Positions 21,750 through 36,044 of a stretch of DNA of 64,000 nt are shown here, piece by piece. The notes beneath the pieces were generated by a model, which did no database searches, was not told the DNA's origin, and was given only the letters and a program-made list of their open reading frames with translations. Position 1 is the first letter of the stretch, and each line of letters starts with the position of its first letter. Source of the stretch: Magicicada septendecula (lineage: Eukaryota > Arthropoda > Insecta > Hemiptera > Cicadidae); NCBI GenBank assembly GCA_034769895.1, contig CM068367.1, positions 705,282,885 to 705,346,884 of the forward strand, in the 5' to 3' direction. Both the position numbers and the translations under genes were made by a program.

Positions 21750-24700
21750 CAAAATTTTATTTAGCCCTTAACATTTTTATAATAATAAAATTCCCCCCAC
21801 GCGGTCTTCGCGCACTCTCAGTGTTCGGTCATACTTCCTTTTGGTGTCCGATAAAAGTCTCAGGATATGTTCCGCACTCTCACCGAACCGCGGTCAGACA
21901 GATCTTTGTTGTTCGAGCACTTTATTACTGGAAAAAATAAAAAAATTTGTAGAGAGCCTACTTGGCCCCGTGCCGGCCGACACGTATAGAGTAACTGCAC
22001 TGCGTTCTGTGCTGAGCGGGAGGAATTGTGTATTCACTGCCAACAGATTTTCGTCGCCGTTCAAACTGAATTGCTGTGGTTTATTCACTCTATGCATGGC
22101 ACATAATGTGTTTTTTGTGAGGTAGCCGTGGACGATATTTGTCGCTGCTAGACTGATGTCACTAGCAGTGGGCGGGGCTTAACGATATTTCCTGTAGTTC
22201 GTCTTGCTGATATCACAAACTGTTCGTTCATGCGCCATTTTTTACAGCGCCGTTGGAGTTTCACGGCGTCACTACAGCGCCCCTGCTTGAGATGTTAAGT
22301 GCGTGCATCGTCACACATATACAGAGTTCTGAGAAAATTAGGGTGGTGCAAATTTCTTGCCGAGTTACACCACAGAAACTGCGTCTTGCCTTTGTTTCAA
22401 CACTGTTTCTTGCCACGTGGTCAGGTATAATGGAATAACGTTGTCGGAAAATAAAACTTTCCCAATACTTTTTTATAAAATCCCGCAAAAAATGAAATAA
22501 ATGAAATTACCCAATTTAGACACGTTACAATACCCCCTCAATGAGAATTCTGCTGTCCAGAAGAAATCTCATTGATAAACCCTTAAGAGGACCGGTGAGG
22601 AACTGGTGCCAACAACACCCTTGTTCTTATACTTCATGGGTACACGACCCCCCTGGCTCGGCGACCATTGACACATCTGAACGAGATCACTGGACCGAAA
22701 AACTGGATCCGTAAGAGATCCCAACACCGAAAAATCGAACAGACAAGTACCACAGCACACCTCACCTTCTAACATGCTACCCCCCAAAATCCTCAATCCC
22801 TGGCTTAGATTACGCCAGATCCTCAGCCGATATGTTTCCCCTTGTATGCAAGCTGGGCTCACACACTTTAGCAGATACTGGGCTCACACACACTCACATT
22901 ACATATTGACATCACATATCATAAAATTGAAAAGATCTTTTAAAATTTATTTACCTGGCAACCCATTGGTTGTTTTCATGTAAAATTGATTCATGAATTT
23001 TGTATAAATTCTAAATTATTCTCTTCTTTGTTTTCTGTTTTTATTTAAGTTAATTTAAACATTTCTTATCATTAATAACATCCTTAACCTACCATGTAAT
23101 CACTTAGAATCTAACAATACAAGTCAATACAATAAATCAATAAAAATAAACATGGTCAATATACAAATAATAAAATAATCGAAGCTTAAAATATTCATTA
23201 CCTGGCAGGCGAAAAATCCAGATTTTTTTTTCAAAAATAATCTTCCAAAAAATTTTAAAATTCAAAAAAAATTTAAATTTATTAAAAGGTTTCCCTTACA
23301 TACAGCAATTATTTGAAATTATCTTAAATTGACCAAAAACCAAAGGTGAATTAATCTTCCTTACTATACAAGCTTAGTATGCATATGACCTCATCAGCTG
23401 ATCGAAACTAGGTCAAGCCCACAACCTTGACCCACATATGTTATGTATAAGTTCTATCTGAAAATACATTCAACATCTATAACATCCTAACTTGAAACTC
23501 AACACATAACAAAATAAAATATTTAAAATAACAAAATATGATTATACATAATAAGCAAATTGACATTTAAATTATTCAAAATAAACACCTTATATCTTTA
23601 CATTATCAAATTCTCTCAAAGTTTTGTCACTGGTTTCAAAATAAAAATTTTATATCTTTCAACTATAACTTTCTTCCTTTAACAATTTCATTCTACATTA
23701 CTTTGGGTGATTTAAACATTTATCTCATTTATTTACTACTTGATCTGTATACATATATAATCTTTCTCCCTCCGACTCTAACTTCTAACCATTGTAACTC
23801 ACATGACACCCATCTCTATCAAAATCTCTATCGAAACACTCTCTAACCACAACTTATCATTAAACTCAATTCGCCACCTTCTCTCAATGTATAAAAAAAA
23901 AAATACTCTCTAACCCTTTGTACATAGGATACGTGTTTCCCCCCCCAAAACTCATTTCCCTTATCTGGCCCCTGGATTCTACCTAAGGCGGCCCCGTCCC
24001 CACTAAATCGGTCCCAATCCCGTCCCAACTTATCATTATGTTGCGGACTCCTACATTACACTACCCCCTACTACAAAATTGCCATCCCCAAAATCTCAAT
24101 CTCATTACCTTACTACAACTACAACAAAATAACATTATCAATTATAAACAACAATATATCACTCAAAACTCCACATAAATTCTCCACTACTACTGTGTCA
24201 ACATCAATACTTCTCAAAATTCTATAACATTACATTAACTCAAAACAACATTACATTACTTTCATTTCTACTATTTCAACTTTAACTTTGACTTCAACTT
24301 GGACAGATCTATATGTCCCATAAAATATTCATCACCCAAAACTATCTTTTATTAACTTTCACAAATTATTACTTTACTTCTCAATTTATCAAATTATTTT
24401 TATCATTACTTTAAAACAGCATCGGTAATATATTAAAACATTACATTGAACATTAATTACTTGGAACATTTATAAACCATTTTACCAGTGACATGTTATT
24501 GCTGATCAGCTGATCTCCTAACACAATGAAAACACATTTCAAAATTGAACAAATTACATGAAATATATATATATTTATTTATCATTACTTCTCACCTCCT
24601 TGTTTCCCCTTTTTCTGATTCTGATAATTCATATTAACCACCTGCCAGACGGTTTAATTATCTGCTTAGTTTAAAAAATACACACATAATGAAAACACAT

Positions 24701-25600
24701 ATTTTTATCAATACCTATATCTAACCTACGATAATAAAATAATACCTTTAAAATTATAGCATGAACACCTTATATTGAATGTATGAGCATCTAATTACTT
24801 AAACAGAGCACAAGCATTTTTATTGGATCAAAATTTGAGTTAGCAATTTTTCATGTCATAAAATTTAAATTCGTGACTCACCTGAGTCACCTCCCATCCA
24901 CACACTCAAATTTCCAAATTGATTATTAATAATTATTATACCTCATCGTTCAATTATTATTAAAATTTTTAATTATCATTTTTATTTAACACAATTAATT
25001 CAAATCTCACTATTGAATTAAAATCTTAGTTACACCTGTAAACATTTTTATTATACATGACTCATACTGTAAAAGTTCTATACTTACAGTCCATTTAACA
25101 TGATATACACAAAACATATTCACCATACCACATTACTTTCACCTCACCTCTGAAACATTTAACACAAATATCAGTTTACATCAAACAATTTAGCCATCTA
25201 TTACCAAATTCCAAATCTCGTAAAATAAATTGAATTCATTTATAGAATTTAATTAATTAGCATTTACATAATCACTCAAAATATTTAAAACCTCTCCAAT
25301 TATTTTAATTAAATTCATTATTAAAATACAAATTCCAATACTATCAAAATATTTACCCTTAACCAATTCCTGTTTTCAAAATTAATTCTGATATTTATTA
25401 AATTGCAAAGCATTAATATTATTATAATCACTTACCTACATACATACATTGTTTAGCTGACCTTCTACAATACACATAAATAAATGCACTACAATTATTT
25501 ACAAACTTTAGTTATCAACTGTTCAGTTTTTCCGCACTTCATTGTCCAAGTCTGCCATGTCAGAACCATAAAACATAATGTTTATCACTGTCTTTTATTG
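21750..25600. other. Unit 4, LTR remainder and non-coding stretch
   Basis: Co-linear with unit 2. No gene is seen. It has the intact (empty) Penelope target near 23170. Confidence 0.4.
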
Positions 25601-25609
25601 TTTGATAGT

Positions 25610-26962
25610 TTAGCCTCCATCGTCATAGATAAGTCTTGGTTTTATACCACACTGTTCATTTTTATTGACAAACAAATTATTGTTTTGTGTGTTATAACCA
25701 CAAAAACTGACTTCATTTATCTTACCCAAATACTCATTAAACCAGTCGACGTTAGGTATTTTTGTTAAGTCTCCGTCATTAAATTCACTCACTATCGGGT
25801 TAATTACTTTTGTCAAATCATTATAGTCATTATTATTCAAATATACTTTTAAACTTTCTTTCCATTCGTCATACTTTCTACTCAAATTATACAATTCTGT
25901 TACATACCATTCTCTACTTACCTCTCTCTCTTCACAACACCACGTCACACTCTCACAATTATTCCGGACAGAGGGTACACAATTACTCAACAAAAATAAA
26001 CACCTCAATTCATCTATCAATACGGGACTCTTGCCCTTCAACAACAACACTTGTGAACTCAATAAATCATCATACACATTATCAACAATAAGGGGAAAAT
26101 TTACCCTCTGTCCCCACTCTACCACAACATTATTTTTCCTCTCTCTCTCTAACTCATTAACACACCTTAACATCTCATAATCACATTCTAAAAATTCCTC
26201 AGTATTTTCATTACTTATTTTCACCGTATCGACCTCCGATACTAATTCTTCAAATACATTATTATACTCAATATTACTATTCTCATTATTTTCAACATTG
26301 TTACACTCGTCATTATAATTTTCATTTGTATTACTATCTCCCCTACATACACACTCTCTTGACTCCTTTGCTTCTCTACATATTTCAGTTAACTTACTCT
26401 CAAGACTACACAGTGAATTAGTTAATACGTCAAACTTAGCATCATTCATGTCAAAACGACTATTCATATCGCTACTTATCACATTAAATTTGTTCTCGAA
26501 AATTTTTTCGTTATTGTCAAAACGTTTATTTAATTCCTTAAACTTGTTATTCTGTTCCTCATGTTGTTTTTCTGAATTTTCTTTCATACTACACATCAAA
26601 CTATACAAATTTGTTAACATGCTACTGTCGTCACATTTTTTATTTTGATTCACTGGAATAGGTGTTGATTGATGTTCGACATCTTTCATTATTTTTGATT
26701 CAGTTATTTCTGTATTACTGTCAATGAAGCTAACTTCTTCATTATTAGTTGTACAGTCCCCACTCAAATTTGGGGTTATTTGAATCACCGAATCTACAGT
26801 TACATTACTCTGATCACTCATATTTAATTCTGTTTTATCTTTACTCGCACTTGGAGTCGAATGTGTCTCCAAATTACTCATGTTTAAGTCGTCAAAATTT
26901 TCGACACTATTTTTATTTACTTTATTCTCGTTATCTGACATTTTTTTACAATTGATATTCAA
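25610..26962 (-). CDS. Gag-like coiled-coil protein, 450 aa (unit 4)
   Basis: Intact, and the predicted protein is identical to unit 5. It has Val-280 and Cys-328, the majority residues, and may represent the family consensus. Confidence 0.6.
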   Translation of the reverse strand: MNINCKKMSDNENKVNKNSVENFDDLNMSNLETHSTPSASKDKTELNMSDQSNVTVDSVIQITPNLSGDCTTNNEEVSFIDSNTEITESKIMKDVEHQSTPIPVNQNKKCDDSSMLTNLYSLMCSMKENSEKQHEEQNNKFKELNKRFDNNEKIFENKFNVISSDMNSRFDMNDAKFDVLTNSLCSLESKLTEICREAKESRECVCRGDSNTNENYNDECNNVENNENSNIEYNNVFEELVSEVDTVKISNENTEEFLECDYEMLRCVNELERERKNNVVVEWGQRVNFPLIVDNVYDDLLSSQVLLLKGKSPVLIDELRCLFLLSNCVPSVRNNCESVTWCCEEREVSREWYVTELYNLSRKYDEWKESLKVYLNNNDYNDLTKVINPIVSEFNDGDLTKIPNVDWFNEYLGKINEVSFCGYNTQNNNLFVNKNEQCGIKPRLIYDDGG

Positions 26963-27142
26963 AATATTACTAATCTAATTAATTAATTTATTTAATTTTT
27001 TGTCCTGTACTTTCTATATTACTTTCGGTATAGCTTTGCGTACATAACGCATTGTTATTTTGCTACGCTAACCTAAAACACACGTTTGCCTCTTTGTAGG
27101 TGCGGATTTTACATTAACGCAATTTTTTAATTGGTAAAATCG

Positions 27143-27160
27143 TCCCTTTCGGCTGCGCCA
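27143..27160 (-). promoter_or_regulatory. Primer-binding site, unit 4
   Basis: Unchanged 18-base site, two bases from the LTR end at 27163. Confidence 0.65.
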
Positions 27161-27467
27161 CCTGTAAAGTTACTTTACTCTTTAAAATATATTAAATACA
27201 ATTTATATTTTTTGCCTACCTGTAAAGGTTCCTTTTTGGGTCCAGAAATCCGATCGCACGAACCTCAGAAGCAAACATGCGTTTCATAGGTTATCGAAAT
27301 AATTGATTCTACACATTATATGAAGAGAATTTAAGATTTAATTTCGTTTAGCATTATTTCAAATTATTACAAGTTTTACTGCATATGACATATTTCGTCA
27401 GAAATGATCTTTTGGCTTGTTACATGACCACCACTATTATTCTAACTTATCCTACAGCTTACCTTAG

Positions 27468-27472
<5 letters not shown>

Positions 27473-27510
<38 letters not shown>
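27473..27510. repeat. (CA)19 microsatellite, unit 5
   Basis: 38 bp, exactly the length found in unit 6. Confidence 0.95.
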
Positions 27511-27512
<2 letters not shown>

Positions 27513-27559
27513 AAGACTGCCCAGCCTGCAATTTTTTACGCACCCAAACACACACAAAA

Positions 27560-30500
27560 TTTTATTTAGCCCTTAACATTTTTATAATAATAAAATTCCC
27601 CCCACGCGGTCTTCGCGCACTCTCAGTGTTCGGTCATACTTCCTTTTGGTGTCCGATAAAAGTCTCAGGATATGTTCCGCACTCTCACCGAACCGCGGTC
27701 AGACAGATCTTTGTTGTTCGAGCACTTTATTACTGGAAAAAATAAAAAAATTTGTAGAGAGCCTACTTGGCCCCGTGCCGGCCGACACGTATAGAGTAAC
27801 TGCACTGCGTTCTGTGCTGAGCGGGAGGAATTGTGTATTCACTGCCAACAGATTTTCGTCGCCGTTCAAACTGAATTGCTGTGGTTTATTCACTCTATGC
27901 ATGGCACATAATGTGTTTTTTGTGAGGTAGCCGTGGACGATATTTGTCGCTGCTAGACTGATGTCACTAGCAGTGGGCGGGGCTTAACGATATTTCCTGT
28001 AGTTCGTCTTGCTGATATCACAAACTGTTCGTTCATGCGCCATTTTTTACAGCGCCGTTGGAGTTTCACGGCGTCACTACAGCGCCCCTGCTTGAGATGT
28101 TAAGTGCGTGCATCGTCACACATATACAGAGTTCTGAGAAAATTAGGGTGGTGCAAATTTCTTGCCGAGTTACACCACAGAAACTGCGTCTTGCCTTTGT
28201 TTCAACACTGTTTCTTGCCACGTGGTCAGGTATAATGGAATAACGTTGTCGGAAAATAAAACTTTCCCAATACTTTTTTATAAAATCCCGCAAAAAATGA
28301 AATAAATGAAATTACCCAATTTAGACACGTTACAATACCCCCTCAATGAGAATTCTGCTGTCCAGAAGAAATCTCATTGATAAACCCTTAAGAGGACCGG
28401 TGAGGGACTGGTGCCAACAACACCCTTGTTCTTATACTTCATGGGTACACGACCCCCCTGGCTCGGCGACCATTGACACATCTGAACGAGATCACTGGAC
28501 CGAAAAACTGGATCCGTAAGAGATCCCAACACCGAAAAATCGAACAGACAAGTACCACAGCACACCTCACCTTCTAACATGCTACCCCCCAAAATCCTCA
28601 ATCCCTGGCTTAGATTACGCCAGATCCTCAGCCGATATGTTTCCCCTTGTATGCAAGCTGGGCTCACACACTTTAGCAGATACTGGGCTCACACACACTC
28701 ACATTACATATTGACATCACATATCATAAAATTGAAAAGATCTTTTAAAATTTATTTACCTGGCAACCCATTGGTTGTTTTCATGTAAAATTGATTCATG
28801 AATTTTGTATAAATTCTAAATTATTCTCTTCTTTGTTTTCTGTTTTTATTTAAGTTAATTTAAACATTTCTTATCATTAATAACATCCTTAACCTACCAT
28901 GTAATCACTTAGAATCTAACAATACAAGTCAATACAATAAATCAATAAAAATAAACATGGTCAATATACAAATAATAAAATAATCGAAGCTTAAAATATT
29001 CATTACCTGGCAGGCGAAAAATCCAGATTTTTTTTTCAAAAATAATCTTCCAAAAAATTTTAAAATTCAAAAAAAATTTAAATTTATTAAAAGGTTTCCC
29101 TTACATACAGCAATTATTTGAAATTATCTTAAATTGACCAAAAACCAAAGGTGAATTAATCTTCCTTACTATACAAGCTTAGTATGCATATGACCTCATC
29201 AGCTGATCGAAACTAGGTCAAGCCCACAACCTTGACCCACATATGTTATGTATAAGTTCTATCTGAAAATACATTCAACATCTATAACATCCTAACTTGA
29301 AACTCAACACATAACAAAATAAAATATTTAAAATAACAAAATATGATTATAAATAATAAGCAAATTGACATTTAAATTATTCAAAATAAACACCTTATAT
29401 CTTTACATTATCAAATTCTCTCAAAGTTTTGTCACTGGTTTCAAAATAAAAATTTTATATCTTTCAACTATAACTTTCTTCCTTTAACAATTTCATTCTA
29501 CATTACTTTGGGTGATTTAAACATTTATCTCATTTATTTACTACTTGATCTGTATACATATATAATCTTTCTCCCTCCGACTCTAACTTCTAACCATTGT
29601 AACTCACATGACACCCATCTCTATCAAAATCTCTATCGAAACACTCTCTAACCACAACTTATCATTAAACTCAATTCGCCACCTTCTCTCAATGTATAAA
29701 AAAAAAAATACTCTCTAACCCTTTGTACATAGGATACGTGTTTCCCCCCCCCAAAACTCATTTCCCTTATCTGGCCCCTGGATTCTACCTAAGGCGGCCC
29801 CGTCCCCACTAAATCGGTCCCAATCCCGTCCCAACTTATCATTATGTTGCGGACTCCTACATTACACTACCCCCTACTACAAAATTGCCATCCCCAAAAT
29901 CTCAATCTCATTACCTTACTACAACTACAACAAAATAACATTATCAATTATAAACAACAATATATCACTCAAAACTCCACATAAATTCTCCACTACTACT
30001 GTGTCAACATCAATACTTCTCAAAATTCTATAACATTACATTAACTCAAAACAACATTACATTACTTTCATTTCTACTATTTCAACTTTAACTTTGACTT
30101 CAACTTGGACAGATCTATATGTCCCATAAAATATTCATCACCCAAAACTATCTTTTATTAACTTTCACAAATTATTACTTTACTTCTCAATTTATCAAAT
30201 TATTTTTATCATTACTTTAAAACAGCATCGGTAATATATTAAAACATTACATTGAACATTAATTACTTGGAACATTTATAAACCATTTTACCAGTGACAT
30301 GTTATTGCTGATCAGCTGATCTCCTAACACAATGAAAACACATTTCAAAATTGAACAAATTACATGAAATATATATATATTTATTTATCATTACTTCTCA
30401 CCTCCTTGTTTCCCCTTTTTCTGATTCTGATAATTCATATTAACCACCTGCCAGACGGTTTAATTATCTGCTTAGTTTATAAAATACACACATAATGAAA

Positions 30501-31400
30501 ACACATATTTTTATCAATACCTATATCTAACCTACGATAATAAAATAATACCTTTAAAATTATAGCATGAACACCTTATATTGAATGTATGAGCATCTAA
30601 TTACTTAAACAGAGCACAAGCATTTTTATTGGATCAAAATTTGAGTTAGCAATTTTTCATGTCATAAAATTTAAATTCGTGACTCACCTGAGTCACCTCC
30701 CATCCACACACTCAAATTTCCAAATTGATTATTAATAATTATTATACCTCATCGTTCAATTATTATTAAAATTTTTAATTATCATTTTTATTTAACACAA
30801 TTAATTCAAATCTCACTATTGAATTAAAATCTTAGTTACACCTGTAAACATTTTTATTATACATGACTCATACTGTAAAAGTTCTATACTTACAGTCCAT
30901 TTAACATGATATACACAAAACATATTCACCATACCACATTACTTTCACCTCACCTCTGAAACATTTAACACAAATATCAGTTTACATCAAACAATTTAGC
31001 CATCTATTACCAAATTCCAAATCTCGTAAAATAAATTGAATTCATTTATAGAATTTAATTAATTAGCATTTACATAATCACTCAAAATATTTAAAACCTC
31101 TCCAATTATTTTAATTAAATTCATTATTAAAATACAAATTCCAATACTATCAAAATATTTACCCTTAACCAATTCCTGTTTTCAAAATTAATTCTGATAT
31201 TTATTAAATTGCAAAGCATTAATATTATTATAATCACTTACCTACATACATACATTGTTTAGCTGACCTTCTACAATACACATAAATAAATGCACTACAA
31301 TTATTTACAAACTTTAGTTATCAACTGTTCAGTTTTTCCGCACTTCATTGTCCAAGTCTGCCATGTCAGAACCATAAAACATAATGTTTATCACTGTCTT
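27560..31400. other. Unit 5, LTR remainder and non-coding stretch
   Basis: Co-linear with the other units. One private base near 30480 (TTTATAAAATAC). No gene is seen. Confidence 0.4.
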
Positions 31401-31415
31401 TTATTGTTTGATAGT

Positions 31416-32768
31416 TTAGCCTCCATCGTCATAGATAAGTCTTGGTTTTATACCACACTGTTCATTTTTATTGACAAACAAATTATTGTTTTGTGTGTTA
31501 TAACCACAAAAACTGACTTCATTTATCTTACCCAAATACTCATTAAACCAGTCGACGTTAGGTATTTTTGTTAAGTCTCCGTCATTAAATTCACTCACTA
31601 TCGGGTTAATTACTTTTGTCAAATCATTATAGTCATTATTATTCAAATATACTTTTAAACTTTCTTTCCATTCGTCATACTTTCTACTCAAATTATACAA
31701 TTCTGTTACATACCATTCTCTACTTACCTCTCTCTCTTCACAACACCACGTCACACTCTCACAATTATTCCGGACAGAGGGTACACAATTACTCAACAAA
31801 AATAAACACCTCAATTCATCTATCAATACGGGACTCTTGCCCTTCAACAACAACACTTGTGAACTCAATAAATCATCATACACATTATCAACAATAAGGG
31901 GAAAATTTACCCTCTGTCCCCACTCTACCACAACATTATTTTTCCTCTCTCTCTCTAACTCATTAACACACCTTAACATCTCATAATCACATTCTAAAAA
32001 TTCCTCAGTATTTTCATTACTTATTTTCACCGTATCGACCTCCGATACTAATTCTTCAAATACATTATTATACTCAATATTACTATTCTCATTATTTTCA
32101 ACATTGTTACACTCGTCATTATAATTTTCATTTGTATTACTATCTCCCCTACATACACACTCTCTTGACTCCTTTGCTTCTCTACATATTTCAGTTAACT
32201 TACTCTCAAGACTACACAGTGAATTAGTTAATACGTCAAACTTAGCATCATTCATGTCAAAACGACTATTCATATCGCTACTTATCACATTAAATTTGTT
32301 CTCGAAAATTTTTTCGTTATTGTCAAAACGTTTATTTAATTCCTTAAACTTGTTATTCTGTTCCTCATGTTGTTTTTCTGAATTTTCTTTCATACTACAC
32401 ATCAAACTATACAAATTTGTTAACATGCTACTGTCGTCACATTTTTTATTTTGATTCACTGGAATAGGTGTTGATTGATGTTCGACATCTTTCATTATTT
32501 TTGATTCAGTTATTTCTGTATTACTGTCAATGAAGCTAACTTCTTCATTATTAGTTGTACAGTCCCCACTCAAATTTGGGGTTATTTGAATCACCGAATC
32601 TACAGTTACATTACTCTGATCACTCATATTTAATTCTGTTTTATCTTTACTCGCACTTGGAGTCGAATGTGTCTCCAAATTACTCATGTTTAAGTCGTCA
32701 AAATTTTCGACACTATTTTTATTTACTTTATTCTCGTTATCTGACATTTTTTTACAATTGATATTCAA
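31416..32768 (-). CDS. Gag-like coiled-coil protein, 450 aa (unit 5)
   Basis: Intact, with the same predicted protein as unit 4. It is the last complete gag before the sequence gap. Confidence 0.6.
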   Translation of the reverse strand: MNINCKKMSDNENKVNKNSVENFDDLNMSNLETHSTPSASKDKTELNMSDQSNVTVDSVIQITPNLSGDCTTNNEEVSFIDSNTEITESKIMKDVEHQSTPIPVNQNKKCDDSSMLTNLYSLMCSMKENSEKQHEEQNNKFKELNKRFDNNEKIFENKFNVISSDMNSRFDMNDAKFDVLTNSLCSLESKLTEICREAKESRECVCRGDSNTNENYNDECNNVENNENSNIEYNNVFEELVSEVDTVKISNENTEEFLECDYEMLRCVNELERERKNNVVVEWGQRVNFPLIVDNVYDDLLSSQVLLLKGKSPVLIDELRCLFLLSNCVPSVRNNCESVTWCCEEREVSREWYVTELYNLSRKYDEWKESLKVYLNNNDYNDLTKVINPIVSEFNDGDLTKIPNVDWFNEYLGKINEVSFCGYNTQNNNLFVNKNEQCGIKPRLIYDDGG

Positions 32769-32948
32769 AATATTACTAATCTAATTAATTAATTTATTTA
32801 ATTTTTTGTCCTGTACTTTCTATATTACTTTCGGTATAGCTTTGCGTACATAACGCATTGTTATTTTGCTACGCTAACCTAAAACACACGTTTGCCTCTT
32901 TGTAGGTGCGGATTTTACATTAACGCAATTTTTTAATTGGTAAAATCG

Positions 32949-32966
32949 TCCCTTTCGGCTGCGCCA
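32949..32966 (-). promoter_or_regulatory. Primer-binding site, unit 5
   Basis: Unchanged 18-base site, two bases from the LTR end at 32969. Confidence 0.65.
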
Positions 32967-32968
32967 CC

Positions 32969-33273
32969 TGTAAAGTTACTTTACTCTTTAAAATATATTA
33001 AATACAATTTATATTTTTTGCCTACCTGTAAAGGTTCCTTTTTGGGTCCAGAAATCCGATCGCACGAACCTCAGAAGCAAACATGCGTTTCATAGGTTAT
33101 CGAAATAATTGATTCTACACATTATATGAAGAGAATTTAAGATTTAATTTCGTTTAGCATTATTTCAAATTATTACAAGTTTTACTGCATATGACATATT
33201 TCGTCAGAAATGATCTTTTGGCTTGTTACATGACCACCACTATTATTCTAACTTATCCTACAGCTTACCTTAG

Positions 33274-33318
<45 letters not shown>

Positions 33319-35544
33319 AAGACTGCCCAGCCTGCAATTTTTTACGCACCCAAACACACACAAAATTTTATTTAGCCCTTAACATTTTTATAATAATAAA
33401 ATTCCCCCCACGCGGTCTTCGCGCACTCTCAGTGTTCGGTCATACTTCCTTTTGGTGTCCGATAAAAGTCTCAGGATATGTTCCGCACTCTCACCGAACC
33501 GCGGTCAGACAGATCTTTGTTGTTCGAGCACTTTATTACTGGAAAAAATAAAAAAATTTGTAGAGAGCCTACTTGGCCCCGTGCCGGCCGACACGTATAG
33601 AGTAACTGCACTGCGTTCTGTGCTGAGCGGGAGGAATTGTGTATTCACTGCCAACAGATTTTCGTCGCCGTTCAAACTGAATTGCTGTGGTTTATTCACT
33701 CTATGCATGGCACATAATGTGTTTTTTGTGAGGTAGCCGTGGACGATATTTGTCGCTGCTAGACTGATGTCACTAGCAGTGGGCGGGGCTTAACGATATT
33801 TCCTGTAGTTCGTCTTGCTGATATCACAAACTGTTCGTTCATGCGCCATTTTTTACAGCGCCGTTGGAGTTTCACGGCGTCACTACAGCGCCCCTGCTTG
33901 AGATGTTAAGTGCGTGCATCGTCACACATATACAGAGTTCTGAGAAAATTAGGGTGGTGCAAATTTCTTGCCGAGTTACACCACAGAAACTGCGTCTTGC
34001 CTTTGTTTCAACACTGTTTCTTGCCACGTGGTCAGGTATAATGGAATAACGTTGTCGGAAAATAAAACTTTCCCAATACTTTTTTATAAAATCCCGCAAA
34101 AAATGAAATAAATGAAATTACCCAATTTAGACACGTTACAATACCCCCTCAATGAGAATTCTGCTGTCCAGAAGAAATCTCATTGATAAACCCTTAAGAG
34201 GACCGGTGAGGGACTGGTGCCAACAACACCCTTGTTCTTATACTTCATGGGTACACGACCCCCCTGGCTCGGCGACCATTGACACATCTGAACGAGATCA
34301 CTGGACCGAAAAACTGGATCCGTAAGAGATCCCAACACCGAAAAATCGAACAGACAAGTACCACAGCACACCTCACCTTCTAACATGCTACCCCCCAAAA
34401 TCCTCAATCCCTGGCTTAGATTACGCCAGATCCTCAGCCGATATGTTTCCCCTTGTATGCAAGCTGGGCTCACACACTTTAGCAGATACTGGGCTCACAC
34501 ACACTCACATTACATATTGACATCACATATCATAAAATTGAAAAGATCTTTTAAAATTTATTTACCTGGCAACCCATTGGTTGTTTTCATGTAAAATTGA
34601 TTCATGAATTTTGTATAAATTCTAAATTATTCTCTTCTTTGTTTTCTGTTTTTATTTAAGTTAATTTAAACATTTCTTATCATTAATAACATCCTTAACC
34701 TACCATGTAATCACTTAGAATCTAACAATACAAGTCAATACAATAAATCAATAAAAATAAACATGGTCAATATACAAATAATAAAATAATCGAAGCTTAA
34801 AATATTCATTACCTGGCAGGCGAAAAATCCAGATTTTTTTTTCAAAAATAATCTTCCAAAAAATTTTAAAATTCAAAAAAAATTTAAATTTATTAAAAGG
34901 TTTCCCTTACATACAGCAATTATTTGAAATTATCTTAAATTGACCAAAAACCAAAGGTGAATTAATCTTCCTTACTATACAAGCTTAGTATGCATATGAC
35001 CTCATCAGCTGATCGAAACTAGGTCAAGCCCACAACCTTGACCCACATATGTTATGTATAAGTTCTATCTGAAAATACATTCAACATCTATAACATCCTA
35101 ACTTGAAACTCAACACATAACAAAATAAAATATTTAAAATAACAAAATATGATTATAAATAATAAGCAAATTGACATTTAAATTATTCAAAATAAACACC
35201 TTATATCTTTACATTATCAAATTCTCTCAAAGTTTTGTCACTGGTTTCAAAATAAAAATTTTATATCTTTCAACTATAACTTTCTTCCTTTAACAATTTC
35301 ATTCTACATTACTTTGGGTGATTTAAACATTTATCTCATTTATTTACTACTTGATCTGTATACATATATAATCTTTCTCCCTCCGACTCTAACTTCTAAC
35401 CATTGTAACTCACATGACACCCATCTCTATCAAAATCTCTATCGAAACACTCTCTAACCACAACTTATCATTAAACTCAATTCGCCACCTTCTCTCAATG
35501 TATAAAAAAAAAAATACTCTCTAACCCTTTGTACATAGGATACG
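32969..35544 (-). mobile_element. Gag-only LTR retrotransposon, unit 6, cut by gap
   Basis: LTR portion only. The sequence breaks at GGATACG, immediately before the poly-C run present in the other units (about 6412 in unit 1). The gag gene of this unit, if any, lies in the gap. Confidence 0.6.
33279..33316. repeat. (CA)19 microsatellite, unit 6
   Basis: 38 bp, same length as in unit 5. Confidence 0.95.
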
Positions 35545-36044
35545 NNNNNNNNNNNNNNNNNNNNNNNNNNNNNNNNNNNNNNNNNNNNNNNNNNNNNNNN
35601 NNNNNNNNNNNNNNNNNNNNNNNNNNNNNNNNNNNNNNNNNNNNNNNNNNNNNNNNNNNNNNNNNNNNNNNNNNNNNNNNNNNNNNNNNNNNNNNNNNNN
35701 NNNNNNNNNNNNNNNNNNNNNNNNNNNNNNNNNNNNNNNNNNNNNNNNNNNNNNNNNNNNNNNNNNNNNNNNNNNNNNNNNNNNNNNNNNNNNNNNNNNN
35801 NNNNNNNNNNNNNNNNNNNNNNNNNNNNNNNNNNNNNNNNNNNNNNNNNNNNNNNNNNNNNNNNNNNNNNNNNNNNNNNNNNNNNNNNNNNNNNNNNNNN
35901 NNNNNNNNNNNNNNNNNNNNNNNNNNNNNNNNNNNNNNNNNNNNNNNNNNNNNNNNNNNNNNNNNNNNNNNNNNNNNNNNNNNNNNNNNNNNNNNNNNNN
36001 NNNNNNNNNNNNNNNNNNNNNNNNNNNNNNNNNNNNNNNNNNNN
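35545..36044. other. Assembly gap, 500 N
   Basis: Exactly 500 Ns, a typical placeholder of unknown true size. It separates the gag-only array from the Tigger array, so their adjacency is not shown by the sequence. Confidence 0.98.

Larger units (their letters stand above)
21312..27162 (-). mobile_element. Gag-only LTR retrotransposon, unit 4
   Basis: 5851 bp. The LTR shares the CCACCATT and CCCAGTCTG variants with unit 2, although unit 3 lies between them. This suggests exchange within the array rather than simple stepwise duplication. Confidence 0.65.
27163..32968 (-). mobile_element. Gag-only LTR retrotransposon, unit 5
   Basis: 5806 bp. It shares with unit 6 the (CA)19 run and a private A-to-G change (GTGAGGGACTGG at 28405). 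It shares with units 1 and 6 the ATTATAAATAAT variant, where units 2-4 have ATTATACATAAT. Units 5 and 6 are the most recent duplicates in the array, unless the assembly repeated one of them. Confidence 0.65.
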
